This document shows positions 46,339 through 56,544 of a DNA stretch of 64,000 nt, piece after piece. The translations under genes and the position numbers were made by a program. The notes under the pieces were generated by a model. That model worked only from the letters and a program-made list of their open reading frames with translations, had not been told where the DNA came from and did not search any database. The DNA comes from Planctomycetota bacterium (GTDB lineage Bacteria; Planctomycetota; Phycisphaerae; WQYP01): NCBI GenBank assembly GCA_021790385.1, contig JAJYDW010000012.1, forward strand, positions 1 through 64,000, written 5' to 3'. Position 1 is the first letter of the stretch, and the number at the start of each line of letters is the position of its first letter.

Positions 46339-47229
46339 ATGTTTATGGGTAACAGGAAATGTATGGTTGTGCTCATGGGGCTGGCGGCATCGGCGTTGGC
46401 GCTCGCCCCGCCGATCGCGCCACCGGCTGCGGCCTCGATCACGCTGCCGGTCTTGCCGTCTGGACTGATGGTGAATTACGAGTCCGCCAATTACGACGCC
46501 AGCACCGGTGTTTGGACTGACACCTCCGGCAACGCCAACAACGCCAGCGTGGCCAATGCTGCTACCTATAACCAACTTTCCTCAAACGGTACGCCCACGC
46601 TGGTTACCAATGCCACACCGAACGGGTCGTCGGCGGTCCAATTCACATTCTCGGCGACCGCGCCGGGGACGCTCGGCCAATCGCTTGGCCTGACGACACC
46701 GCTGAGCTCCAGCATAGGCTTCACGATTTTCGCCTATATATTGCCGTCATCCGCGATGGCCACGGCCAATGGCGGATTTGTGGGAGGGCAGGGAGGCTCG
46801 CTTGAATACCGTCTCGCGAATACGTTCCATCAGGACCTGCTTGTGGAGGACACTGCAGATTTGGGCATGTCCAGCACCGCCCTGTCCGACGCCAGTTGGA
46901 ACAATATCAACGTCACCGCCAGCAGTGTTGGGGGTGGCGGTGGATATTTCCGCTTCAACGGAAGTGCAGATGGCACCACCACCGCGCCGAGTGGCGCCTT
47001 TAACCCGATCCAGGCGATAGGCGACGGTAATGTCAATGGTACCGAATACTTCGCGGGGGAGATCGCGGGGTTGCAGATTTACAGCGGCGAATTGACCGGT
47101 GCCCAGCGAACGACCGTGGAGACTTATTTTACCGATCTCTACGCCATCCCCGAACCCGCCACGCTGGGCCTGCTGGCGGCTATGGGTGTCGGACTGCTTT
47201 TGCTGGGTCGTAAGCGCCCACAAGCGTGA
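46339..47229 (+). CDS. PEP-CTERM-anchored LamG/concanavalin-like protein
   Basis: The 296-residue product starts MFMGNRKCMVVLMGLAASAL (signal peptide), with CGGAAGGAG upstream of the ATG. A single LamG/ConA-like jelly-roll follows, with GLMVNYESANYDASTGVWTD, the hallmark GVWTDTSGNANNA strand, ASWNNINVTASS and EIAGLQIYSGELTGAQRT. The C-terminal signal PEPATLGLLAAMGVGLLLLG ends in RKRPQA. This design is common in planctomycete surface proteins that bind carbohydrates. The first seven residues are identical to the IS3-disrupted copy C. A pseudopilin gene follows. Confidence 0.87.
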   Translation: MFMGNRKCMVVLMGLAASALALAPPIAPPAAASITLPVLPSGLMVNYESANYDASTGVWTDTSGNANNASVANAATYNQLSSNGTPTLVTNATPNGSSAVQFTFSATAPGTLGQSLGLTTPLSSSIGFTIFAYILPSSAMATANGGFVGGQGGSLEYRLANTFHQDLLVEDTADLGMSSTALSDASWNNINVTASSVGGGGGYFRFNGSADGTTTAPSGAFNPIQAIGDGNVNGTEYFAGEIAGLQIYSGELTGAQRTTVETYFTDLYAIPEPATLGLLAAMGVGLLLLGRKRPQA

Positions 47230-47280
47230 GAGCCACGCTTTTTCCAGAGGCCGGTGGCACCATGCCATCAGCCTCTTTTT
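47222..47280 (+). terminator. Tandem terminators after the second PEP-CTERM gene
   Basis: First, AAGCGTG-AGAGC-CACGCTT followed by TTT overlaps the stop codon. Second, AGAGGC-C-GGTGGC-ACCAT-GCCATC-A-GCCTCT at 47246-47276 is followed by TTTT. Both are rho-independent in form. Confidence 0.8.
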
Positions 47281-47356
47281 CTCTGGTGCGGCGGCATATC
47301 AACTGGGCTTACTACTGATTGGGTAGTGCGACGAACGGCTATGTAATGGTGGACTC

Positions 47357-48433
47357 ATGAATGTGTTGTACCCTTTACGATGTCGCGGTGAGGATAGCCA
47401 GGGGCGTGATGCGTATTTACGTATCAGGAAGTGCTGCTGTCTTCCAACACGACGTAGCCGTAGCTGCTTTCGCCAGCCCCTACACGGTTTTACTCTCGTC
47501 GAGCTATTGGTGGTCATCTCCATCATCGCCTTGCTCATTTCTCTGCTGTTGCCGGCTTTGGCCTCCGCCCGGCAAAGTGCCCAGCAGATCGTTTGCGCAA
47601 GCAATATGCGCCAGCTGGGCCAGGCGCTGCACGAGTATTTCGTCACGGACAACGGTTTTTTTCCGCTCGACGGCCTGCTGTTTCCGCATAAGGCCAGCTT
47701 TCCGCCGTACAGCAACGCCAAATCTAGTACCGACGTCCAGACAGCAACATTCTGGAACAACCAGCAGGATTGGCGCGTGCAGGCGGGTGTTCTCTACAAC
47801 CAGCTCAATGGCTCGCTGGCCCAGATGAGTACTGCTACGCCCTACACCATTTCTCCCACCTCCACCACCCCCGCACCGGGCAGCCCGCCACCGCTCAATC
47901 CGCAATATGCCAAAATCTTCATGTGCCCGTCCGATATGGGCAACCGCAATTCCGCTACCGCTTTAACCATGGGGCCAAGTGCCCTTCCTGGCTGCGGCGC
48001 AATTAGCGTAGGGCCATCCACCACCGGTGGTTATTGGAGTTATTCGGTCAATTCTCTGGTCAACTCGCAGTCCATCACGCTGGCCACTATTTATCCACCG
48101 ACGACATCCGGCGGTGTTCCTTCCACACCGTGGAGCTATCCACTGCGCGCCGACGCCATTCAAAATAACGCGTTCGCAGTGTTTATTGAGGAGTCCGCCC
48201 TTTTATCCAATTTCAATGATGAAGTATTGGATCCTCCCGCCTTCAATCTGGGTGATCATTTAACTTCCCGCCATAACGGTCAGGGCAATATCGGCTTCCT
48301 GGATGGCAGCGTGCAAAGCGTGCCCGCGGTGGAATTTAACAATGCCCCGTCGGTTACCGGTGGTGGCACTTATTCTTTGCAATCCGCTATGCAATACCCC
48401 ATTACTCGATGGTTTATTCCGGTGTTGCCGTAA
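47357..48433 (+). CDS. Prepilin-like H-X9-DG protein (pseudopilin 2)
   Basis: A 358-residue protein with the prepilin motif [20 protein letters not shown], then [20 protein letters not shown] and a C-terminal domain with [20 protein letters not shown], where the H and DG are spaced as in the H-X9-DG family. The leader before the cleavage glycine is long (~45 residues) and rich in Cys and Arg ([20 protein letters not shown]). The true start could be internal, but the ATG at 47357 has GGTGG upstream and the third pseudopilin also has a long leader. It lies between a PEP-CTERM gene and a lipoprotein gene. Confidence 0.85.
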   Translation: MNVLYPLRCRGEDSQGRDAYLRIRKCCCLPTRRSRSCFRQPLHGFTLVELLVVISIIALLISLLLPALASARQSAQQIVCASNMRQLGQALHEYFVTDNGFFPLDGLLFPHKASFPPYSNAKSSTDVQTATFWNNQQDWRVQAGVLYNQLNGSLAQMSTATPYTISPTSTTPAPGSPPPLNPQYAKIFMCPSDMGNRNSATALTMGPSALPGCGAISVGPSTTGGYWSYSVNSLVNSQSITLATIYPPTTSGGVPSTPWSYPLRADAIQNNAFAVFIEESALLSNFNDEVLDPPAFNLGDHLTSRHNGQGNIGFLDGSVQSVPAVEFNNAPSVTGGGTYSLQSAMQYPITRWFIPVLP

Positions 48434-48676
48434 AGATTCCTTCCATTCCATTCGCGGCAAAAAAATAATGTGACCGTTCACGGGCCATAAATTTGCAAAA
48501 AAATCACCAAAATGATGTGGAACCCAGAGTTAATGAGGCGTAAAAAACATACAAAATCAAGATATTAAAAGTTGAAAAGTGGCATTTTTATATTTGTTGT
48601 ACCACTTTTATTCGTACCCGGAAAGACTGGAAAATTTCGCAATATCAGAAACTTATTGTTTTTTGGAGATACCCTG

Positions 48677-49408
48677 ATGAAGTTGTTACACCGTTTTCCC
48701 TTGCTGGCTGCGGCTATTGCCTTGGTGGCATTGGCCGGTTGTCGTGCGCCGCTGGCAGTCAATCGTTCTCTGGTTCCACAACACAGCGCCTTTCAGGACA
48801 AAAACCTGCTGGGGGTCTGGCGATTGCAACATCATCATGGTGCCGGCAAACCGGTTCAAACCATCTTGTTTGTTTATCCCTTGGGTACAAAGAGGTATTT
48901 GCTCACCTGCTGCAACTTCAGGGCGGCGGCCACGTCCGATGGGCAGCCGAAACTTCAAGCAGTGCTTGCCGGCACGTTTATCGGCAGCTTAACGAGAATC
49001 CATGGTCGGCTGTGGATGAGTTGCCGCTCCATGGATCCACGCCTGATTTATTCACCCGCCATGGAAGCGTGGTGGAAAACACATGCGCCGGCTGGGCAAC
49101 CCACGAAGTATGCCGCGACCCTGAAAAAGATGGGGATGGCGGCGGGGCGGGCTACTGGAATGGCACGGGTCTTTTACCTGGTTAAACTGCAAAAGGTGTT
49201 GCCAAATAGGCTGGAGGTGTACCCGCTGTTGGTGCCCCAAAACGGTCAACATGCCGTTTTTAACGTACCTACGGGCATCCTCCATAACCGGAAAAAACTC
49301 CGCGTTTTTCTCAATTCCCACACGCTGGCGCACTTACTGCCCCGGCAGCCGTTGGTGCTGGACCGCTTGCCTTGGGCGCAGGCCGCTCCTTATATGCCGG
49401 CGCAATAA
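48677..49408 (+). CDS. Lipoprotein of a three-member paralogous family (member 1)
   Basis: From the ATG at 48677 (GGAG 8 nt upstream) the 243-residue product has a lipoprotein signal with lipobox LAGC (VALAGCRAPLA). The mature part contains LLGVWRLQHHHG, LFVYPLGTKRYLLTC and later GMARVFYLVKLQKVLPNRLEV. The same order of motifs (L-x-G-x-W, Y-P-x-x-x-R-x-Y-L, G-x-A-x-x-Y-x-x-x-x-L/M) appears in the lipoproteins at 58214 and 58991. The family is not one I can name. It is anchored in the envelope and lies beside a pseudopilin gene. Confidence 0.75.
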   Translation: MKLLHRFPLLAAAIALVALAGCRAPLAVNRSLVPQHSAFQDKNLLGVWRLQHHHGAGKPVQTILFVYPLGTKRYLLTCCNFRAAATSDGQPKLQAVLAGTFIGSLTRIHGRLWMSCRSMDPRLIYSPAMEAWWKTHAPAGQPTKYAATLKKMGMAAGRATGMARVFYLVKLQKVLPNRLEVYPLLVPQNGQHAVFNVPTGILHNRKKLRVFLNSHTLAHLLPRQPLVLDRLPWAQAAPYMPAQ

Positions 49409-49425
49409 GGAGCCAATCGCAGAGG

Positions 49426-50040
49426 TTAGCGTTGTCGTGAAGAGCCTTGCTGTTTGGAGATTGAAACCCAATAACGTGGAATAATGCCACCACGAACTCT
49501 TTGCCGATATGCCGGATATGCCTCCGGAAATTGTCGTTGCATGAGTTTCTCTTCCTGCATGGACTTGATCCAGGCTGCCATAATAAATGCCACCAGCATC
49601 GTCAGGCCACCTGTCGTCGGCCATAACGCCAATGCCGTCCCGGTGTACGCCAGCAACAATCCGGTATAAATGGGATGCCGCACCACGGCGTAAGGCCCGC
49701 GACAAATCAATGCATGATCTTTTTTCACCGTTGCGATGCCGCTCCAATTCTTTCCCAGAATCGTGCGTGCCCAAATGGCAAACGCGATGCCACCGGCGCA
49801 CAAAACCACTCCGATTATCCGCTGTCCGGGCGATACGAACAGCAGCGGTATGTTCCTCCACGACCCGTGTGAAATAATCATGAATGCAAATAACAGCGGC
49901 AACACGTAACTCAACTGTGTCGGCAAGCTTTGGCGATAAACGGTTATTTTGTTGTTGAATGCACGTATCAGCCAATAAGCGCTCACTGTCAGCCACAGGC
50001 CTTGAATAATACGTACCGTTATCCAATGATCTAACCCCAT
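49426..50040 (-). CDS. Isoprenylcysteine/phospholipid methyltransferase-like membrane protein
   Basis: A 204-residue integral membrane protein with about five hydrophobic segments and the ICMT/PEMT-type AdoMet-binding motif: GKNWSG, ICRGPYAVVRHPIYTGLLLA, and later KSMQEEKLMQRQFPEAYPAY. Bacterial members methylate lipids or isoprenoid-linked substrates; the specific substrate is unknown. It is convergent with the lipoprotein gene, 17 nt away, and has AGGAT upstream of its ATG. Confidence 0.85.
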   Translation of the reverse strand: MGLDHWITVRIIQGLWLTVSAYWLIRAFNNKITVYRQSLPTQLSYVLPLLFAFMIISHGSWRNIPLLFVSPGQRIIGVVLCAGGIAFAIWARTILGKNWSGIATVKKDHALICRGPYAVVRHPIYTGLLLAYTGTALALWPTTGGLTMLVAFIMAAWIKSMQEEKLMQRQFPEAYPAYRQRVRGGIIPRYWVSISKQQGSSRQR

Positions 50041-50331
50041 ATCCTCTAATCCTGCTAAAATCGTCTTTTGTTTCTGTGATCATGATCACGTGATAAATGG
50101 TGTGTTAACGCTGTGTGTCGGATAAACAACCTAACCGCCTCGCTACATCGAACCACCGCACCAATGTCGTCGTTGTACGTAACGCAAAGCCTGCGGGCAC
50201 GCTGCAGTCGCGTAAGATAGTAAAGGGCCGCTTGTCAGCGGGTTTTCAAAAGCGGTTGATAAAAGAATATGACCGCTATATTATTTCCTTTTAATAAATT
50301 GTTATTGCCGCCAGTATTCATATTACGCATC
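50041..50331. other. Gene-free spacer between two minus-strand genes
   Basis: No supported gene and no clear terminator with a T-run for the giant enzyme gene were seen. A CGTGATCATGATCACG-like palindrome occurs near 50078-50091 (TGATCATGATCACG) and could be an operator for the methyltransferase-like gene. Confidence 0.35.
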
Positions 50332-53300
50332 TTAACGCGAGGTAACTTGATAGCTGCCGGGGGTATCAATTCTTATATACCTTCGCCGCCCCATGGTGTA
50401 AATCATCCTTGGCCGTTTTCCATTGAGACGGATATGCAGGCCGCGAACACCAACTGTTGCGGCCACGCCAGGTGGCAGCCGCAATGATACCACACGTTCC
50501 GTCGCAGTCTTTTCGGCTTTCACCTCAATATTGCCGCGGGGTGTCGGTACCCGGCCGGCAACCCAGGCCAGATTCCCCAGATGCGGTATAACGGTCGCCT
50601 TGGCAAAACCTGCTGCGGTCGGTTGCACCCCCAGCACGTACTCGGTAAGCCAGGTCGTAACCCCACAAGACCAGCCATGGCACAAACTTACAAAATATCC
50701 AGGACGATTATCCGCCTGCAAATAGCGGTGAAAATGTTTTTTCGGCCAGCGTGGATCATAAGCCTCCCAAAACGTCGTAGCACCTTCATGGATCATACCT
50801 CCCCAGTAGGAACGGATGAATCGCAGAGCCTGCATGGTGCGTCCTAAATTCCCCAGCGATTGAAGCACAAAGTAGTTATAATAAGGTGTGGTCACCTGCC
50901 GCCAGGCCGGACAACCGGGGCCAAGAATGGTTTTGGCAATAGCCTGCCGTTGTATTCTATCGGCGACGCCGGCATAAATTGCCATGGCATTGACCTGCCG
51001 CAGGCGGGTAAACGTATGAGTTTTGGCATTTGGCAGATAACGGCGGGCCGCGGTTACAAGCCGCCTATACCAATGCAGGTATATTTCGGCTCCGGCCTTG
51101 TCCTGGATTGCTTGAAGCAGAAATGCCGCCCGCTGTACGGCCAGGCAGGTGTATAAGTCTACGGCGACACGTTCCTGGGGCGTGTCGCCGGAATTCAGAT
51201 GGGGAGCCCAATCGGTAAAACACCAATGATTCCACTTGTTGGTAAAAATGTTACGATGGTCAAATCCACGTTTCATATAACGCAGCATGGATAACAGCAT
51301 CCGGCGCTGCCGACGAATATATTGTATATCTCCTGTGTGCATGTAAAGATCATACAATGCACAGATCCATGCATTCGAATATCCTACGATTCCGTTGATG
51401 TAATTTTCCGGCAGGGCCGCCGGTGGCTTATTCCCTTGAGCATTACGCCTCAGGGCGCTCATCGTTCGCTCGAGCAGAAATTTATTAAGAAAAACATTTT
51501 CAATCACACTGCCCTCAATCTGCAGATCGCCCATCCACATTCCACGGTCACGTTTAGGTGCATCATAGATGTGATTTTGCATGCACAGGTGTACAGTGTA
51601 CGCTCCTGTATACCATATACGGGTCAACAGGGGACTGGAGCAGGCAAAAGTCCCGCGGTACTTAACGGGACTGTATTGAAAATCGAGTTGCAGGCTATTG
51701 ATATGGATTGGTACTGTCCCGAGGAAACGAATGGCGGCATAGCGAAATCCAAAACTTTGCGGAACCGTCGCGGCGATGGTATGTGTGGACAAATGCAGAG
51801 TTTGTATGTCGGCCCAGGGACCATCACCGGCCTCAACCCCCGGATACAGAGCCTCGCCAGCGGACTCTCCCATATGAACCAGCAGCGTCCCATGGTTGCC
51901 GCGAAACTTAAGCTGGCCGGTTACCTCCCGGCCAAAATCCAGCAGCAATTCGGGGCTGCCTGCGGCTGATGCCGGCCAACCTGCCTGCACCGCCCTGCCA
52001 ATATTGCGGTCAACATGCGCAGCACTCCGGATCGTAAGTTGAAAATTGTGTATCGTGCCGCCGTCCGCATTATCACCTATGAACACAGCGGAAATTTTAT
52101 GCAGATCCGCCGGCGTCAAGGACCCGGCGGTGCAGGTGCGGTTTGACAAGCCGCGGCCATCCCAGAAGCTCACCCTGCCGTTGCCTGAGTTGATGCTGAT
52201 TTGAAACCTCTGGGTCACACGGTTACCAGCCTTGGCATAGGTTGTCCGGCCGTGGTGCGTGCCGCCACCCCAAAAAGTTTGTGCCGACACTTGCTGCTTA
52301 ACCAGTTTGTACAGCACCCACGCCATAGAGGACGGATTGTTGGGATTGGCTGTGGTCTTGCCGCCAAAGCCCAAGGCCAGCCATGGTCCGGCACTGCTGG
52401 CATGCGGCACAAGCGTGGCTGAGAGAGTATAGATGTGATCCGGCAATATCGTAAGGGGCAAATAGGCGCTGCCATTGACAGTGATGGCCACGGCGACATC
52501 CGAACCACTTGCCAAAAATTGCCCAGGTGCGGCATTCCAGGTGGCGTTTGTGGTATTAATGGGTGCCGGGGCGGTTCCGTTAATGTCTTCCGGATGAGCA
52601 ACGCTGCCTCGCTCAAAATCATCATGGTAAACCAGTTTTTCCGGCACCTCATGCGGCCGCGGATGCACCAGCAGTGCGGGCTGCCTGCCGCGAAGCAGCG
52701 TTGTTATTCCGGCAAAGGCCCGTCTGTCGTGAACCACGTAGACGCGACACGGCCGAAGATAAAGATGCGCCAACCGCGGGTTGGTCTTTAATCTCTGAAA
52801 CCGTGTAACATCATACGTAGGATCCAGGGCTGTAGGAGGTTGGAGAAACACACTTATACCGTTTTTTTCCGTCGGCGAACCATAAGCCGGCCCCAGCATT
52901 TCTATTTTGCTGAACTCCGGCATGAAAGAGAAATGGGAGATGGTTTGGACCGCTACCGCCGCGCCGCTACCGCCGGTAAAGCCGACCCAGGCTTTCGAAG
53001 CCGGCGCCCAAAAGGCAAGGCGGGTTTGCCACGTGGCACCGGTTTGCATATCCTTAAGCGCCACGTGCAGCATCAGGCCGTTAAAATTAAGTTGCACGCG
53101 TATCCGATGCCCCGAACCCAGGTGTACCGCGCCGGTGGGTATGAAAGCTCCAATATGACCGCAGGCCGGCCCCGCGTAGAAGCCGCTGCCTTTTCCGAGG
53201 ATGTTAAATGCCACCGCCGCGCTGTCGCTAATTCCGCCGTAACCTAATTCTGCACCATTACCGCCGAGAGCGCGGCCTCCGCGTGGATCGCGCTCCAGCA

Positions 53301-56300
53301 CAAAAGCGAACCCATCGCCTCCTGCCACACCGGTCTGATAGGTAAATTGGGCACGAAACGCACTGCTGCGCCAGGGACTTGCCGAGAAAGCAGAAGTCGC
53401 TTCATCAGGCTTGCCGTTGGTTAAGGTAAGAACAGTGCAGGCTTTATTAAATCCCACCGCTTTAGCTGTGCTGTTGACTGCCCCAAAATGGGAAAACAAG
53501 CCGAGTGTGGCTGGCTTTGCGGGGCGACTTGACATGGATGGCGGCCTGTCATCCGGAGCGCTACCCCAATGCCGGTCAGGCTTGTCTCCAAGGGCAACGA
53601 ACATTGACCCTCCGCGGACGATGGCTGCTTGTTTAATCCAGCAATGGGGCGACGGCGTGCCGTCGAGGGTAACAGATTGAATGTATTGATTCCTGGCTGA
53701 AGCCTTGGGAGAGTTGATTGTAAAGGTTTTGCCTCGGTATGGTGATCGCAAGTGAATAACAACATGGCGAAAAACGGGTGAGCAGAGTTCGAAAGCCGGC
53801 CGCCCCGGATCTGCCGGGTACATGCCCATCATGCTGAATATTACCCAGGAGGACATTGCGCCGCAGTCATCATTGCCGGCAAGTCCCGTGGGAGTAACGT
53901 TGTAGTCTTGCTGAACCAGGCGGCGAACCAGTTCCTGTGTTTTCCATGGCTGTCTGCAATAGTCATAAAGAAACGGCGCTTCGATATCGGGTTCATTGTA
54001 AGCATTGTAATAGCGTCCGCTCCACTCAAGGGTGATATAATGGAAGAAGCGGTTCAAACGCTGTATAAAACGATGTTGCCCCATCCGTTGAATTAGCCCG
54101 GCGATGTCCTGCGGCACGTACCACTGGTATTCCCACGCAGGACCTTCCACATAAGGGTGTGCGGCAAAGGTGAACGGCCGTGCCGCCGGATTAAAAGGCG
54201 AAGCCCAGCGGCCATTTTTCAGCCGGGGGCGCATAAACTTTGTGGTCGGATCGAAAAGATTTATCCAATACATGGCGCGGTGCCGCAGACGCCGGGCATC
54301 CGCGGTTCTGCCCAAATCCCTGGCTACCCTTGCCAGCGCCGAATAGGCGTAGCAGCCCTCCTCGGTTTTAGAGACCGAGCCGCCAATTCCACTGTCGGTG
54401 GGAATATAATGAAGTTTGTTCATATAAGCGATGCCTGTTTCACCAGTATAGGCTTTCCCGGGCGGAGCAGGCTCCGTAGCATCCTTAAACATTGCGCGGT
54501 AGGCCGCTTTCATGTTGAAATCATGCAGGCCATATTCCCACGCCGTACATATTACCGTGGTCAGCGGACTTCCTACCATAATATTGGTATATTTGTTGGC
54601 TTCCGGCCAACGCGGCATCCACCCTCCCTGTCGCACGTCGCGCACCAGCGACTGGCACATCTGCTCCATGCGCCCGGGCGCAACCAGCGCCAACAATGGT
54701 ACTTCGTCACGATAGATGTCCCATCCGGAATAATCTGTGTATTGTATCCCCCCGGGGCTAAGATCATGGATGCGGTTATCAAATCCGATATAGCGACCAT
54801 TTACATCCGAAAAAATACTCGGCATCAGCAGGCTGTGATACAACGCCGTGTAAAAAATCATCTTCTGCGCCGCAGTACCACCGTGCACGCTGATACGATG
54901 AAGAATGTGGTTCCACGCCTGCATCGCAGCTTGGCGTACCTGGTTGAATGACTTTCCGCCCAGTTCCGCGGCCAGATTTTTGCGAGCGTCATCTATACTC
55001 ACATAGGAAATGCCTATTTTTACGGTAATGATGCGTGGTCCTTGCGGCGACCAGCTTACGTATGCACCTACATGCGGTTGTCCCACACCGGACTGCATCG
55101 CCTGACCAGAGCCACTTGTTCTTTCTTTATTCGCCTTCCATGTTCCATAACGCCAAAACGGCGAACTGAACTGCATCACAAAATAGACCGTGTAATATGG
55201 CGAGCCTTGTGCCATACAGCGGCTGGTGACCAAGCCTTCCACTTCGCGCGGACCTGCTATCCGAACCTGCGCTGCACGTGTACGGGTCATCGTATGGCTG
55301 ATGGGAATAAGCAGGTTGGCGCGTTTTCCGGATGGAAACGTAAAGCGTGCCATGCTCGCTCGCGTGGCCGATGTTAATTCCACATTTACATTCGGTGTGA
55401 GCAGCCGCACCTGATAATAACCAACTTGTGCGGATTCCTGCCGATGGCTGAAACGCGATGTATAATGTTGTGTGTTCACGGATCCGGTGGTAGCGGTAAA
55501 AAATACATCCCCTTCGTCATTCATCCCCACGCCGGACATATGGAGCATGCTGAAACCGAGTATTCTGGAATCCCGATAATAGTATCCCATGGACCGCGGT
55601 CGTGTATCCGGACTAATCTGCACCATACCAAATGGCATCACCGGGCCGGGGAATTCTGCACCCGTGTTGGCGGTACCAATGAAGGGATTCACAAATGCTG
55701 TCAGTGGCGCTCGCCCGGACTTTCCTGGCATAATTTCCGGGAGGCCCAGCATCCGGCGCAGTTGTGGTAGCGTCAATGTTGCTACGCGCCGCGGCTGGAG
55801 CGATACAAAGGTAAAATGGCTGATTTTCTGTACCGCGGTGGCTGCACCGCTCGCCCCGGTAAAGCCTACGTACGCCCGGCGGTTTTCCGGTGCAAAGGGT
55901 GACGTCATCCGGTAAATTGCGTGCGTTTTCATATCTGCAAGAGTAACACGCAAAATCACCCCATTGAAAATCGCCGTTACGCGTATCAAATCGCCGCTGG
56001 ACAGATTGACCGGAGAGACGGGGGTGAAGGGGCCGGTCTGACCATTCATACCCAGAAGAGAAATGCCGTTCGAAAGAACATCCAACTCCAGGGCGTAACT
56101 GCCATTGATAGAATTATTTTGACCGCCCAACCCCAAATTTCCGCCGTTGCCTCCCAACGCCCGGACTCCACGCGGATCTCGTTGCAGCACAAGGGCCACC
56201 CCGTCGCCACCGCCGCCTGACGGAACTTTAGCTTGGTAGGTGAAAGCCGCCCGGAACGCGCCAACGCGTTGCCTGGTCGGAAAAAAGCAACTCGTCGCCT

Positions 56301-56481
56301 CGTTACGCTTGCCATCCGTAAGGATCAGTATAGTTTTGGACTTTTTCAATTTCGAGGATGTGCCGGCGGTATTCACTGCCGCAAAGCCCTCGAATCCCTG
56401 AATATTACCACGCCCCACCGCCGAGCAGGCCAGTAATACAATCAACAGAATCGCGAGGAATACCGTTCTATGGTTTCTCAT
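50332..56481 (-). CDS. Giant secreted GH92-GH78 fusion enzyme with two L-type-lectin-like modules
   Basis: The 2049-residue product has a signal peptide (VFLAILLIVLLACSAVGRG). An L-type-lectin-like domain spans ~25-235 (GGDGVALVLQRDPRGVRALG). A GH92 alpha-mannosidase-type catalytic region spans ~262-960, with VNPFIGTANTGAEFPGPVMP, YTDYSGWDIYRDE and the catalytic/metal motif GLAGNDDCGAMSSWVIFSMM near 870. A second lectin-like domain spans ~990-1195, then a beta-sandwich (~1290-1490). The GH78-type rhamnosidase region (~1515-2045) has LLDFGREVTGQLKF, YDAPKRDRGMWMGDLQIEGS near 1640 and SLCHGWSCGVTTWLTEYVLG near 1937. One chain could remove mannose and rhamnose from the same glycan. The frame is uninterrupted, so the fusion looks genuine. 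It is the last gene of a minus-strand operon. Confidence 0.88.
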   Translation of the reverse strand: MRNHRTVFLAILLIVLLACSAVGRGNIQGFEGFAAVNTAGTSSKLKKSKTILILTDGKRNEATSCFFPTRQRVGAFRAAFTYQAKVPSGGGGDGVALVLQRDPRGVRALGGNGGNLGLGGQNNSINGSYALELDVLSNGISLLGMNGQTGPFTPVSPVNLSSGDLIRVTAIFNGVILRVTLADMKTHAIYRMTSPFAPENRRAYVGFTGASGAATAVQKISHFTFVSLQPRRVATLTLPQLRRMLGLPEIMPGKSGRAPLTAFVNPFIGTANTGAEFPGPVMPFGMVQISPDTRPRSMGYYYRDSRILGFSMLHMSGVGMNDEGDVFFTATTGSVNTQHYTSRFSHRQESAQVGYYQVRLLTPNVNVELTSATRASMARFTFPSGKRANLLIPISHTMTRTRAAQVRIAGPREVEGLVTSRCMAQGSPYYTVYFVMQFSSPFWRYGTWKANKERTSGSGQAMQSGVGQPHVGAYVSWSPQGPRIITVKIGISYVSIDDARKNLAAELGGKSFNQVRQAAMQAWNHILHRISVHGGTAAQKMIFYTALYHSLLMPSIFSDVNGRYIGFDNRIHDLSPGGIQYTDYSGWDIYRDEVPLLALVAPGRMEQMCQSLVRDVRQGGWMPRWPEANKYTNIMVGSPLTTVICTAWEYGLHDFNMKAAYRAMFKDATEPAPPGKAYTGETGIAYMNKLHYIPTDSGIGGSVSKTEEGCYAYSALARVARDLGRTADARRLRHRAMYWINLFDPTTKFMRPRLKNGRWASPFNPAARPFTFAAHPYVEGPAWEYQWYVPQDIAGLIQRMGQHRFIQRLNRFFHYITLEWSGRYYNAYNEPDIEAPFLYDYCRQPWKTQELVRRLVQQDYNVTPTGLAGNDDCGAMSSWVIFSMMGMYPADPGRPAFELCSPVFRHVVIHLRSPYRGKTFTINSPKASARNQYIQSVTLDGTPSPHCWIKQAAIVRGGSMFVALGDKPDRHWGSAPDDRPPSMSSRPAKPATLGLFSHFGAVNSTAKAVGFNKACTVLTLTNGKPDEATSAFSASPWRSSAFRAQFTYQTGVAGGDGFAFVLERDPRGGRALGGNGAELGYGGISDSAAVAFNILGKGSGFYAGPACGHIGAFIPTGAVHLGSGHRIRVQLNFNGLMLHVALKDMQTGATWQTRLAFWAPASKAWVGFTGGSGAAVAVQTISHFSFMPEFSKIEMLGPAYGSPTEKNGISVFLQPPTALDPTYDVTRFQRLKTNPRLAHLYLRPCRVYVVHDRRAFAGITTLLRGRQPALLVHPRPHEVPEKLVYHDDFERGSVAHPEDINGTAPAPINTTNATWNAAPGQFLASGSDVAVAITVNGSAYLPLTILPDHIYTLSATLVPHASSAGPWLALGFGGKTTANPNNPSSMAWVLYKLVKQQVSAQTFWGGGTHHGRTTYAKAGNRVTQRFQISINSGNGRVSFWDGRGLSNRTCTAGSLTPADLHKISAVFIGDNADGGTIHNFQLTIRSAAHVDRNIGRAVQAGWPASAAGSPELLLDFGREVTGQLKFRGNHGTLLVHMGESAGEALYPGVEAGDGPWADIQTLHLSTHTIAATVPQSFGFRYAAIRFLGTVPIHINSLQLDFQYSPVKYRGTFACSSPLLTRIWYTGAYTVHLCMQNHIYDAPKRDRGMWMGDLQIEGSVIENVFLNKFLLERTMSALRRNAQGNKPPAALPENYINGIVGYSNAWICALYDLYMHTGDIQYIRRQRRMLLSMLRYMKRGFDHRNIFTNKWNHWCFTDWAPHLNSGDTPQERVAVDLYTCLAVQRAAFLLQAIQDKAGAEIYLHWYRRLVTAARRYLPNAKTHTFTRLRQVNAMAIYAGVADRIQRQAIAKTILGPGCPAWRQVTTPYYNYFVLQSLGNLGRTMQALRFIRSYWGGMIHEGATTFWEAYDPRWPKKHFHRYLQADNRPGYFVSLCHGWSCGVTTWLTEYVLGVQPTAAGFAKATVIPHLGNLAWVAGRVPTPRGNIEVKAEKTATERVVSLRLPPGVAATVGVRGLHIRLNGKRPRMIYTMGRRRYIRIDTPGSYQVTSR

Positions 56482-56544
56482 CAGTTATCGTCTCCTATGG
56501 CAGAGGTCAGTCGGTTCCAGTTCGCCAGCGAATTTGGAATGATG

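Noticed and set aside
49334-50089. 251-codon minus-strand ORF overlapping the methyltransferase-like gene
   Set aside because: It is an alternative frame; the 204-residue frame has clear membrane spans and the HPIYTG-type motif.
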